A stretch of DNA of 64,000 nucleotides from Macrocystis pyrifera (taxonomy: Eukaryota > Sar > Phaeophyceae > Laminariales > Laminariaceae): NCBI GenBank assembly GCA_031763025.1, contig JASSKH010000038.1, forward strand, positions 1,777,001 through 1,841,000. The letters run 5' to 3'. Every line of letters starts with the position of its first letter. The first letter of the stretch is position 1. Positions 34,900-46,599 of the stretch are shown here, piece by piece. The notes under the pieces are model-generated. The model had not been told where the DNA came from, made no database searches, and saw only the letters and a list, made by a program, of their open reading frames with translations. The position numbers and the translations under genes were made by a program.

Positions 34900-36330
34900 T
34901 GCAGTACATCGCCTCTCCACCCCAACCGACCCAAACTTCATCGTCTCTCCACCCCAAACGACGGTATACATACATTGTTGTACCGTGCTCAACATTACAC
35001 ACCTTGGAAGAATTATGCACCAACCTAACATAACGTATACCCCCTCCCCCCCCCCCCCCCGTCGAATATCAAGCAGCATAGCCGAACAAACCGTTAATAA
35101 CCTCTAACGGGGTGACTTTCACGCCTCCCACGACATGTACCTCTCGATCGGACATCACGCTGCACAGCCAAGACCGACAAAACCGGCGGCCTGTCATCAT
35201 CTCTATCAACTAAGGCTATACCGTCTTACTTCACTCGGGACTAACCCTTCCACAAGCACCTCATGTACTTCATAGGCTAGATACAGTTGGCAAACTACCC
35301 CACGATCACCCCAAACTGGGTGACTACGAAAGAGTCAACCTTGTATGACACATACCTCTCCACCATACCTCAGGCAGCCTCGCCGAGTCTGGCCCTAACT
35401 AATACCTGCTGTCTTACCAAAGGTATATACCTATCTACACGTTGTCATGCGTTTCAAATCCTAGTACGAACTAAAGCCACTGCCTGCTATCATACCCGTT
35501 GCCTAATGTACCACCTGATTTTATCGCTTCGGGTTTCGCTGCCTTTCCGTTATATCGAAGGAAGCGATCACCAAAACGCCAACCCTTTATGACATATACC
35601 GCCCCTACCCCCGTGTATTTCCAGGTTAAACAGTCGGATCCGCCCAAACTCGCATCTTCACCGGCTAACGACATTACTGGATGCTTCTTTCCGGACTGGG
35701 ACGCAACACAACCACATCACACACACCGTTCCACACACATCGACGTTGAACACCCCCCCCGTCTACGAAAACGTCAGGGCACACTACTGAGGACTTCCAA
35801 TATCCTATTTACAAATCTCTAGACGCACGTTGCTACCGAACATTGTAGTCTGCCCACAATCGCACCGGCTGAAGCAAAACCCGACACGGGACGTAGGCAC
35901 ATCAACGCTGAGCAAACCGTTTTGTTTGGTAGTAAACGTATTGTAAGCTAGCTGTGTGGAAACCAGAGACACTACTGTGCGCTTCCGAAGTGCCGTACAA
36001 CACGATGAAGACACACCGTGCTAGCGTAAATGGCGGCATGCTCGTCATCGAAAGCAGAAACATACACCAAACGTGCACAACATTTACACCAATGGTAACT
36101 TTTTTTTGGGTGTAGAGCTGATTCCAAGCTCGCGTAGTAGAGATAAGGTACACTGCCGTGGATTTCCAAAGTGCCATGTAAACAACTCGGAACACACGTG
36201 CTAGGCGAGAAGGGTTTATGCCCACCACCACGCTGGTTCAAACAAAACCCTACACAGAACATATATCAAAAACTCGAGCCGCCTCTCCCCCGACGACGAA
36301 CTCAGATCATATGTCCAGGTGCATTGACGT
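34900..36330. repeat. AC-rich degenerate satellite B
   Basis: The tract is A/C-rich on plus with loosely repeating blocks about 170-200 bp apart: 'CCTGCTATCATACCC' type phrases, a 'TTCATTCGGG' type phrase, 'CCCATGACATATACC', and toward 36 kb 'GTGCCRTACAACA..GAACACACCGTGCTAG' twice about 177 bp apart. It contains a C14 run at 35047-35060. It ends about 300 bp from the stop codon of family copy B and matches satellite C (46.6-48.5 kb). Confidence 0.7.
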
Positions 36331-36634
36331 GTGCTTGAACCTACGACTAAGAGTAACCGTTATATCAATACTGCGTTTGCTGTATGTTTGGCCAACAAGT
36401 TACAAACAGCTACGAGCTCAAGTGTATATGAGATACGCCTTGTATTCCCGTTTGTTCCGATTTCTCGAGTATTCTAGCTTGCCAGTCTATTGTGCATGCT
36501 GACAAGACAACCTTCCAACTGGGACGGCCTGGTCTTGCGGACTCATCAACGTACCAGCCAGGCCGTCAGCAAGCTATCGCCCTTCTCACTTCTTTTGATG
36601 GTGTTTCATGCTATGCTCTTCAAATTCAGCATTC

Positions 36635-39600
36635 TCAATACATTATACTCGCGGTAATTTCGTCGACGACCTTAAGAGTATCGATCTCCTTTAGTCCTCG
36701 GTAGAGCTGCTGGTAGAAAGGATTGATGCAGCACCTGTTACATACAACACAACAAGGCAGGGCAGACGGGGCAGGGCGTCAGCGTTAGATGGTGACTGAC
36801 CGGTCGGCTCCTGCGTAGATTGATCTACAGACGTCGGGATCACCAGAGCAACGGTATTAACTTGGGCGTTGCCATACGTATGATACCCTCATAATCCTTA
36901 GGATCGGGAGTGTTCAGCGGGGTCTTCATGCATGCCCTCACCGGATCTTATTATGGTAGAACGGGTGCAGTGTCGGAGCCATCCACATGAAACTCCAGCT
37001 GGCGCTTTCACAGTGGTCAGTCCTGCTTGAAACAATATAAACCACAATCAAAACGTGAATCCGAGCTTTTAAGAATGGCAGGTATATCAATGAAACATGA
37101 AGGAGACGGCAAAGTCATTCACTACGCGCATTAGCATATTGAAAATCGAAGGCATGCCAACGGATAGACAACGCCATGCCTACATCGTCAGACGATAGAC
37201 CTGTGGGTCTTATTCTATTCGTCTGTAAGCGGTATCACGATACAGCGCCGACTAAACGTATTAAAGCTCAAGCGCTCCATTGGGTGACTGCTTGTGGCGG
37301 TAGCTCATAGCCATTTTCACTGCAGCAGCTGAAGGCAATATTTTAGGCTTTATAGTGAAGGACAGATGACCGTCGTAGACACTAGCTTCGCTGTTGAAGT
37401 CGATCTCGTATTTTATTCCCCATAGGATCCTCGCACCGAGTACGTGATCTATCGCGTGAATGATGCAGGACAGGAAGATGGCTTCTTGCAGGTCAAGTGG
37501 GGTGGCGTTGTCCCGCATGGCCCTACCACGGAAGAGGAATGTGAGCGATTGTTTATGAGCGAGGGTTGCCAGTGGTATGTACGCGTGCTCGATTGTTCGT
37601 GACACATTCATGCTGATAACCCACACCAGTGAAACCTGCTCATCCGGCAATGCTCATCCAGCAAGAGTCAAGACCTCTTAGCGTCACCCACTCTTCATTT
37701 TGGCAGTCATGGTCAGCTGTGTTCGACGGCAAGGCCAGTCTAGCGCGCCGTGGAATATCAAGAGCGCCAATCATGCTTTCGCATACAGTATGTAGACTGC
37801 GTCATGGCAATCGTCACACTGGCGTCGCTTTCTCAAGAGGCCGATATATGGATGCGTACTGTACGGTGTGGTGCTGCAATTCCCCTTGATATAGCACGTT
37901 GTGTGTCAACAAAGGGCCCAGCTATACATTCGCGCTCAGGCGAAACATTTGGGCTGTCGTTTCGCGGTGACGGAAAATGAAATTCAGGGTGACCGGTAGG
38001 ACCGTCTTACCTGCGCAGAACGTGCCGCGCCCTCATCATGAAGTCCGACATGGGAAGCTCCAGCTCGCTCCAACGTTCAGTCCGTGCGTGGTCAGCACCA
38101 CCAACGGGGGACATGTTGCGCGATTCCGCCACAAGAGAGTCCCGCTTTGTCGGCGAACCCAGCCCCATCCACTTGTTTCCCTCCGTCCTGTGCCACACAA
38201 ACGATCGCGGGATACGGGTTAAGCTTTACAGCCTTCAGATGATGTCAACGGTGGCGTAGTCGACGGTCGCCACGTTGCGTTCTGAACCTTTCAGAATGTC
38301 AACAATCGAGGTGGCGGTCGGCCAGCCTTGCGAAGACGGAAAGGCTATCTATACTCTGCTGCGCGCCGACCGGTCTGGGTCTGGTATGGGCTCCCCTCGC
38401 CGGCAGGGTATTTGCCCTTATAGGGGCAGCAATAGTTCAACGGAACTCGAAGAAGTAAAACATGCAACGAGTGCGGCAGTACAACCAGCAATAGACGGAA
38501 ACGTAACAGCACCTTCCCGATCAACATTAAAAACGTAAACACACCCCTTTTCAAAACCAACGATGTATCCCTCTTCCCGATACGGCGGTGGGGTAGGCTT
38601 ACACGAAACATGGGTTGCTGCTTAAAACGCACGTCGAAAGCATCAGGCACTCGATTTTTTCTAGATCTCTACCTGGTGGTCGTGAGGGGACCCAGGGTAC
38701 CGTGAAGGAGCCAGTGGTGCAGCCAAGTTTTTGTCCACGTCGACTCCATTAGCTTGGTCTTCAAATCATCATCTGACACGATGCGCTCAACCAGCGCGTT
38801 GCCAAGCGCGTGACACTTGGTATGGGCAGCCGTTGTCCAGTAAAAGTGGAGGAATGAAACCTGGCATTCCGGGTCAGTCACCGGCTGTCCATTGACAATG
38901 AACGAGGAGATGACCACGGCCCACTTTCCGTCTTCTCCGCCGCATCTGGTTTTGGTGTACGTCATGCTCCATGATTTGATGGGTGTCACTACCCCTTCGT
39001 CGTACATGCTGCCGCGTTTGCGACTGACGTGTTCCAGCATGCATTCATCGACCCGGATGTAGTAATGACGCTCTCGGTCGACCGCTGTAGCGCACAGTTT
39101 GTTTCTCTTGACGATGCTAGTGCAGCACGCTCGGCCACCCGATCACGACGAAGGACGGTGACTAGACTGGTGCCTTCGACGAATGTCACAACATCTTCGG
39201 CCGTAGGCGTCCGCCAGAAGAGGGCGCTCCAGATCCCCAGCAAGACCGCAAAGGGGAACTTGATGAAGTACGTATGGGTTGAAACACGAGAAACGAGGGG
39301 GGGGTCATATGATGAGATGGTCGTTGTTTAGGGCATTCCTCCACACTATCATAACGCGACACTTATCAACTTTGATTTGGTTGTGGCAGCATCAATGTAG
39401 CAAATACGCATGAGCTTCCTCTGTTTCGGGGGGGTGGAGAGGCTGTAATCTAGAAACGATTTTCGTTCACAATTCAGATGGAATTCCTCATTGTAATAAT
39501 CTTACACAACATGGTGGCTGACTGGCACAACGTGGCATACAACCATGGACGCTCCTCACACAATTGACCAATCAGGAAGCTGGGAGCAATATATCCAGTT

Positions 39601-40038
39601 TTTCTAGTGCACGCAACGTACACCATACGCCATTCCCATTAACGTGGTGGGCAAATGTGTGGCAAATGTAAGTATCTTCGTTAGGTTCTCTGTTATTGTC
39701 GTTAGGGTGCTGTGGGCCAGGAAAATCTTATCCATTTTTCCCCTGACCAAGCGATGGTGACACGAGATTGTTTCAAATGTGAAGGCTAAGCCTACGCCTG
39801 AGCAACGTGCAAATGATTGGGACATCTAAACCTCAGAGATCTGAAATCTTGAGGCGAAATAAACAGAACAAAAAACAATGTTGGGCAGCGGGTACAAGGA
39901 ACGGCACGCAACAACATACATTGGAATTTGTAGGAAGTAGTGGGCCAGGTATCGCAGCACGGGCTGCTTGAAGCTGTTCAGGTCAACATCCACATTGGCG
40001 CTGAAAGGCTTGGAAGAAGGTTTCGTCGCCTTAGAGAC
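36635..40038 (-). pseudogene. Tandem-family gene, copy B, disabled
   Basis: All six exons are recognisable on minus: 40038-39920, 39271-38673, 38187-38011, 37522-about 37381, 37022-36942 and 36734-36635. Three lesions break it. The acceptor before the second exon reads AC instead of AG (39272-39273). One base is missing in that exon (near 39074, where C has CTCTTCGG and B has CTCTCGG), shifting the frame after A-L-Q-R-S. About 11 bases around the donor of the fourth exon are gone, removing GTGAGT. Elsewhere protein similarity to copy C is very high, including H-A-I-D-H and A-P-T-L-H-P-F-Y-H, so inactivation looks recent. Individual exons still appear as open frames. Confidence 0.8.
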
Positions 40039-42588
40039 CTGTGGCCGAATGGAAAGAGGACGGGGTATGGGGGTTTAGTCAGGCCTGCTAGAGGTGATCC
40101 TCGATTATTGCAATGGACATCTATTAGTACTGTAGGATGAGGATGCCCTTGCTATATCTACGGAATGGACAGCCGACGCTCGGCGTGCCCCCGGAACAAA
40201 TTATTGCGCGGGCAATGGTCTGCACTGGATACCGCTATTACTAGACTTATTTTGAAGCATTTCGGGCTTTTGCGACTATTCGGATCGGTTCGCGCTTCCG
40301 ACTGTGGTTACACCGGGATGCCCGCAGCATATGCGGTACCTACAGTCGCATCTGTATCCCTATGCGTTGCTGTGGTTCTTAGATGCATGCGCGATTGTCT
40401 GGCCAGAAGGCTTCGTCGAGTGTTGGTAGCGAGACTGAACTGCTAACCCCACTACTGGGTGTGGTGCGCGTTGCAGCCGGCTACGGCCTGCTGGACAGCC
40501 GATAATCAATACGCTGAGCGGTTGCCCGACGTGTTGCACCACTACAGACAACTCACAGCAAGGAGCTAAGACGTTCCGACTCCCAAAAGTGATGCCGTGG
40601 GACACAACGCCATCTGAACGTATGCTTCGAAGAATGTTAACGAGTAGAATCGGGTTCAGTCGTGACAGTCCCGCCCGCATAGAGTACGCATGTCGATAGT
40701 ATTGGCCGTTCTTTGCTGCGCCTGATAATGGGTGAAGCCCAGGTGTGAGCAGGAGTAGTAGGCACGTTGTTCTGGCGGTTGTGGCTCGACATAACTCCGT
40801 GTAGCGGCACCCCAGCGGATCAGACGAGCCGAGAGGATCTTCGGTTTGGGGTGGGCATCCGTCGTGTCCACTGAAAATATTCGCGCACGCCGGTTTGTGT
40901 CTCAGCAACCTTTACAATCGACGACCAGTTGGGGAGCTGAAAATGAGACTGTCAACTCTGCAACCATCCTTAAAATTCAACTGATTTTTTTGTTTGTGGG
41001 TCTTGTGCAAATTACCCACACATTGTACCGATATTTGCAATCTGTTACCTGCTACAAGTGAAGACAATCGGTTACTCCCATCGCTTCATCAAAGAGATTG
41101 GTCTCCATGGGGGGGTGAAACGCCTCGGTGGAAATCGTCCACTCTCTTGCGAGCATTTCTATCCGGCCAAACGGTCACACCTCCTTTGCGCAAGGTGGCT
41201 CTAACGGCGTTGCTTCGTGTTCGCTCCGTCATTGTGCCGACCTCCTCCGGGCCTATCGGTTTGTTCTTTCCACATGGGTAGAAATAATATCCTACTGTTT
41301 TGCCGCCAGAGTACTCGCGCTACATGCCCAGTGCTCCCTTACTCACTCACGGTGCCGCAGGGGTACCTTATAGTGTATGGTAGTCTTCATGCGTCGGGTG
41401 AATATACCGCGTGTTATCACCCTATTCTACTAGCTTGTGCCAAACAAACATACACCGGCAGCACGAGTGTTGATAGTAAATGTGTGCATTTTTTCTTGGC
41501 TGGCCACTAATGCGCACCGAACTTCATCAAGTACGTACCTCGTGCTCAATGTCATGCACGTGATGCTTATCAGCTAGTCCCGAGTGTGCGAGAAGTGCGT
41601 TTCCCAGATTCGCCATGGGCCCGGTAATTATCAACCGTTGGATCGACCGACCAAATATCGATAATCGAGTTTGAGATGGATGGTCAGTTTCAATTCACAT
41701 TTGCAAGTGAACGGTATACACGCTACACTCACGGTCAAAAGGCTAGTTATCATCTTCCTTAGAGCTGACTTATGAACACGCTAGACCCTCTAGATCTGCG
41801 GGTACGTACGCATCTATGGAACGTTTACGCATGCGGTACAAATCCAACACAATAGTGGTGCCCGCTTGCTGCCACAAGTACTGCTGCAGGTTTGATATTC
41901 ATATATTGTCGTAGTGAAGGAGTTAGAGGGAGACAGCGAACGAACATTCCGCCATGCACTCACCATTTCGTATTCGACAGCCAAAGTCCGCCCGGAAAGT
42001 GAGCAGTCCAAACGTCGGTGCTGTAAGCAGTGAAGCGCGAGCCCCTGCACATCGCAATGCCGGGCAAATAAAACTGTTTGTCACGGGATGGGATCTATCG
42101 AGACGCAGCAGAACCTTACCGCTCGATACGTGACAATGGCCTACCTTTCGCAGCACGTTTGCTGCAGTCATACGCAGTACATTTTTGACTACTGCTGTAG
42201 TCCTATCAAACGAAATATCGAGTATGCATGAAACCCACGCCAGCTGACTTCATGTTATACGTTGAAAGTGATACCGTCGCGTATGAACACCGGGCTGTTC
42301 AATTTTTACTGCCGTGTTGAGACAAAAGAGAACCCAGACCACGTAAAAGCTGGAACAATTCACTTACAGTATATTTTTTACCGCGCACAAACGGCAAACC
42401 CCCAAGCACCACAGCGAGGCAACGCAAGGACGTCGACGTATAGAAACTTGTCTGGCCTTTGGGCAAGCTCATAGGAAACACTACGTGCCTCGTGTGGACA
42501 CTGGGCACAAAGAAACACATCATGCCACGCTCTTACCTGAGAAATGGATGATGTGAAAGCAAGTGCTTGTTCTCTCCAGATACTGTAG
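40039..42588. other. Unit B inter-gene stretch; plus-strand exon candidates
   Basis: The stretch aligns with 52278-54797. The best candidate exon follows TGCCGCAG| at 41362: G-Y-L-I-V-Y-G-S-L-H then T-A-C-Y-H-P-I-L-L-A. In unit C the same exon start (53575) reads G-Y-L-I-A-Y-G-S-L-H and T-A-C-F-H-P-I-P-L-A. Replacement changes are frequent, so constraint is weak. On minus, the text near 40940 reads M-V-A-E-L-T-V-S-F-S-A-P (C: M-V-A-K-L-T-V-L-F-S-A-P near 53190). No unit A match was found for either. Confidence 0.3.
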
Positions 42589-42656
42589 GTTGTCGAATGC
42601 TGCAGCGGCAGAAAAACAAGAACCCCCCCCTTGTTGGATAACCGAAATTGTGATGG
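42589..42656 (+). pseudogene. Exon-like segment of partner gene, unit B, frameshifted
   Basis: The segment follows the same 'CCAGATACTGTAG|' as unit C, but an extra T (GTTGTCG for GTGTCG) shifts the frame. With that base ignored it reads V-S-N-A-A-A-A-E-K-Q-E-P-P-P-C-W-I-T-E-I and then V-M-G. A stop follows soon after. This adds to the evidence that unit B as a whole is decaying. Confidence 0.45.
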
Positions 42657-43390
42657 GTACAACGATATAGTTGATTACTCGGGTGTGCGTACTTGTGGAA
42701 ATGCGAGTTCCTTGTGGTTGTGGAGGGGGTGCGGTTTTCGTGTGATGTGTTTGGAAACAATCCCTAAAGCTAAAAGATGTGCCGATACAAGAAGCGACAT
42801 TAACATATTTTGTCCGTATTCTCACGCGAAATCTGAAACAAACAACCATGGCCATCTACGCCAATCCGGAATGTTTGCACCGTTGAGTGTATGACCAGCC
42901 GATTTCTTCACGCACGGGCTCCTTTACACCCGCTACTGCAACTGGTCCACCGGCTTTTGTAAAAGTTATCCCGTGCGCGTGCACGTTTCGTTCCGCAGCT
43001 AAACGTTGAGGGCAACGTGCTGCTGCAGAACACGCTGACACCAACGTGTCTCACTCTCCAGTCGAGCTGTGTGGACGTTCCAAGAGGTGCTTACTCTCGA
43101 AATTCTGTCATGTGCCTTCCTCGTGCCTTGTTCAACGGGTGGTTACCTTTTCACATTTTTGAATCGTTTCTTCAGGTTTGAATCTGAAAATAATCCAACC
43201 GCCGCTGATCGTTCTATATAGCACTCGCGCTCAGAGGGATCCATCACACGGTAGGTGATGAGCGTTTAAGATCAACAGGCTATTTCTGACAGATATCATC
43301 AGCTCTGGAAATTACTACTACCTACCTGGTCCACAAGAACGCAAGCACACATGTATTCCCGTTAGCGTTATAGTAACGTTGTTCGATAGA

Positions 43391-43499
43391 TATTACGGGG
43401 GTCCATAGGTAACAGGACCAAATATTGTTGGTAAAAATACCTAAATATATAGGTTTTTATGTATGCCATAGGTCCTGTTAACTATAGACCCCCGTAATA
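43391..43499. mobile_element. Palindromic MITE, copy 5 of 6
   Basis: The ends TATTACGGGGGTCCATAGGT and AACTATAGACCCCCGTAATA are inverse to each other. The 109-bp element sits in unit B. Unit C lacks it at the corresponding position (near 55480, where 'GCTAGATAGTACC' is uninterrupted), so it inserted after the duplication or was lost from C. Confidence 0.9.
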
Positions 43500-45180
43500 G
43501 TACCCCTTATAGCTGCGACAATGACTATCGAGTTAGACGTGCCATACTTCTCGCAGTCAATATGTACAGGGGATTATAAAGCTGCCCGTGATATAGACCT
43601 CTAAAGGTATAGGTGATCCCGGTTTTACCGCGTTTTGACTCCAAGTCCAAACTAAAAAAGCAAGACTAGGCCAGCCTCCCAGAGGCGTATCCCACTCAAC
43701 CGGAATGACGAACGATTCGACACTTGAACTGCATGCAAGCAGGTCACGACGAGAGAAAAGCACCGCAGCAAAGGCATCTCTTCTTGCGTCCTTGCCCAGC
43801 GGATAATGTTCCAATGACATATTCGTATCTATCACTCAACAACTGCAGGTATAATCAGTCTCTTGGTCAACTCTAGAACAGCTGAAATTTCTCTATAAAG
43901 TAGTTGGTCGTGCGCAATGTGAACCTTCTCAGCGCCGCCACGACTCAAACTTTCTTTGTTCACTTCATAAACTACTGTACATATTCAGTTACCAGAACAG
44001 ACGACGGGCGAGGGGGGGTCGAGATGTGGTCGTTCATGTCTTTGAACAAACTAAGAGTTCTTCAATCGCTGGTATGTACGTAAAATGGGGAATACACTGA
44101 CGGAGATATACTGTAGGTGTCGTGAGTTAAATCGGGGGAAACATGACGGGAACTAACCAAGAGCGATACAATTATAAAAGTTGTAAGGTAGGTGCTCTAT
44201 GTCCGAATATAGGCGACAAATAGCTCGAAATGGGACGGATGTCGAATTAGCGTACATATTGTAAATACTGCACATTGTCAGGTGGTGTAGGATACAGTAT
44301 ACAAGTAGTAAGCAGTTTTAGCCTGCCTGATACACCATGCGCACGACGGTTGGTGTGGAAGGTCGGATAGACGGCTTGGTCACGAAATTAAAGCAACCTT
44401 CAGAGTTGGCTTTTCACGGATGACGACAAGTTCCCCGCCGACAATTCACAAGGGATGTGATCGATGAAATCTGCGTATAGCTCAGGGACGAGCGATGAAC
44501 GTTTAAAAATACGGATCTAGTATTAACCGCTGTTCGTGGCGAGAGCATGAAATGCCCGCATGAGTGCGCACGCACTTAGGACCAACTCTGGCAATCGTCA
44601 CAACGGTTGCCGAGAGCATAACATGCCTGATATACATGCCATGGAGTGGTTTGGTGTAGTGCAGTCAGTGGCCTCGTGGCTGCCTCGTGTACGCTTTGGT
44701 CGGCGATGTATGGTTTCTGTCACGCTCCTATGATACGTAGCTACAGAGTTAGAGAGTCTTCATTCAGGAATAATGATCAGTGCGGAACTTGGGCGTGTTT
44801 TTTTAAACACTGGGTTTCATGTGCAATATAGCGTACATGCTCAACACACCAATAATCACACTATAAGGTGCAACGACACAATATTTAACCGGATACTGCC
44901 TTTTGATCGAGCGTCTAGAACAAATGCAATTTCTGGCCGCGTCCCTTGTTGACGGGGAGCTATTTAGATCAATGTGCTTGGATATTGATCTGAAGCATTT
45001 GTTGGTGCCGCTTAACGCCGGTGGATCCACACGAAATGTCCAGCTGTAAGCTCTACTTGGGCCTTCTATGTGGTGCGCCGGCCTGAGATGCGCACTGGGC
45101 AATGTACTTCGCATGTTGTGTTGTCGTGAACTAGGTACCAGGCATTGTGTGTCGCTGACATGTACCTCACGTGGATAGGT
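43500..45180. other. No firm gene
   Basis: A 92-codon minus frame at 43557-43835 (Y-P-L-G-K-D-A-R-R-D...) is not maintained in unit C and so is unlikely to be functional. About 400 bp near 44.1-44.8 kb have no counterpart in unit C. Nothing else is recognised. Confidence 0.4.
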
Positions 45181-45325
45181 AGATTGTCTGCGAGTGAGGC
45201 GCGTAAAACATACGCAGTGGCTAAGGTAGATTGTCTGCGAGTGAAGCACGTAAAACATACGCAGTGGCTAAGAGTGCATTGTCTGCGAGTGAAGCACGAA
45301 AAACATACGTGGTGGCTATTCGCCC
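45181..45325. repeat. 47-48 bp tandem repeat, three copies
   Basis: Units beginning AGATTGTCTGCGAGTGA start at 45181, 45228 and about 45276. Each contains GTAAAACATACGCAGTGGCT. Unit C has one copy (from about 56812), so the triplication arose in unit B. The length is not a multiple of three and shifts any frame. Confidence 0.9.
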
Positions 45326-45732
45326 TAAAGATTCCTTGTACGTATGCATGCTCTGAGCACGAAATGGACGATGGCGCTAGGCGATGGATGACGTTGACAG
45401 CAGTCAAACCACCGCGATATTGGGCACCATGGTGACCAGATTTATTCACTTGACTCCATTGTGCCCCGTGTTGTGTAGCCTTGGTGTATTGAGCTTCTGG
45501 GTTGTGCTGATTGATTGGCCACGAGGCGTCCTCATCATTTCTCTGTAGACGCCATACAGGATGAATGACTGCCGATGTAGACCGGCATTTCCTCCGAGCC
45601 TGTGTATAGCCCCTTGCAGCATGGTGCCGGGACTAAAATATCAACCTCGAGCGCGGTTACGTGTCGTTCATGTTAAAACCGCCTCTTGTTCCGTCGCTGC
45701 TACATTAACTCCCAATCGGGAAAATACCGAGC

Positions 45733-46333
45733 GTGGCATCAATGACATCGGAGTCAACCAGCGGAGGCGAATTTAATGCCACCGAATGCCGAGCCAGCGA
45801 GATGATGTCGGTAGGACACAACTTAACTGAGGGGAGGCCTTATCATATAAGGAAACCGTTAGTAGCTCTCGCTCCCGTTATACTTACTTATATCAACCAG
45901 ATACCAAGCTTGAATCACATGTGGGATTTAGAAAAGTTTGGGCCGAGCCGGTCTTCTCCTTTGCTATCCTTGAAGGTGAAACGAGCGGTGAAGGCTCTGG
46001 GGCACAACTGGCGACGGCGAGCAAGCGCTGACGTTGTTGGTACTCTAGGGCAATGAGCGAGAAGCACCATCCGCGAACACTTCAATTGCCATGCACGACG
46101 CGAGCAGATATGACGGTCCGTACAAATATTTTTATGAAGTAGGCGTTCGATCCGCTGTACGTTCCCACGAATTCGAGATATTGGCAGGAATTGCCATATC
46201 AGGTGTAACGCAGGTACATCAATGCCTATGGCTCGGAGACGAGGGAAGAGCGATATTGGTGGGTACTGGTATCACAGGCGAGAGAAGGGGTCCAGCTATC
46301 GTGGGCGGGCTCTTCAGCTGTCAGGATAGCTAG
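45733..46333 (+). CDS. Candidate exons in the spacer between units B and C
   Basis: Two plus-strand frames look protein-like. The first, 45733-46056, contains R-K-P-L-V-A-L-A-P-V-I-L-T-Y-I-N-Q-I-P-S. The second starts at the ATG at 46091, runs M-H-D-A-S-R-Y-D-G-P-Y-K-Y-F-Y-E-V-G-V-R and reaches CAG|GTACAT at 46213, a fair donor, though the frame continues to 46333. There is no counterpart in unit C or A, no motif and no proof of splicing. They are listed as unverified. Confidence 0.2.
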
Positions 46334-46599
46334 AGTACCTTCTCCACATCCCTCAACATACCTCCTCCTATGTATGGGGGCTAGCCCGGGCATTTGGCAA
46401 ACATGTATTGTATAAACAGTTTCGGACCCGTACACAGCTTTCTTGGGCTATTTAGTCGGCTAGGAACGTCACACGATACTGTCCGTCTAACACGGGCAAA
46501 GCAGAATAAATAAACGCTGCAGAATATCGCTCGTCGACTTCCAAAGGCCCAAACCATCTCCGTTGTCCTGCACATGACGACTTTACAGTGTATCATGCC

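Larger units (their letters stand above)
34900..45690. repeat. Segmental tandem duplication, unit B
   Basis: The whole stretch aligns colinearly with 46600-57215. Anchors are the satellite, family exons (36635 with 48912, 39920 with 52159), the exon-like plus segment (42589 with 54798), the Cys-Phe-Thr-Cys region (45181 with 56812) and 'CCCCTTGCAGCATG' (45613 with 57145). Offsets fall from about 12.28 kb to 11.6 kb because of indels. They include a MITE and a roughly 400-bp stretch near 44.1-44.8 kb present only in unit B. Confidence 0.85.
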
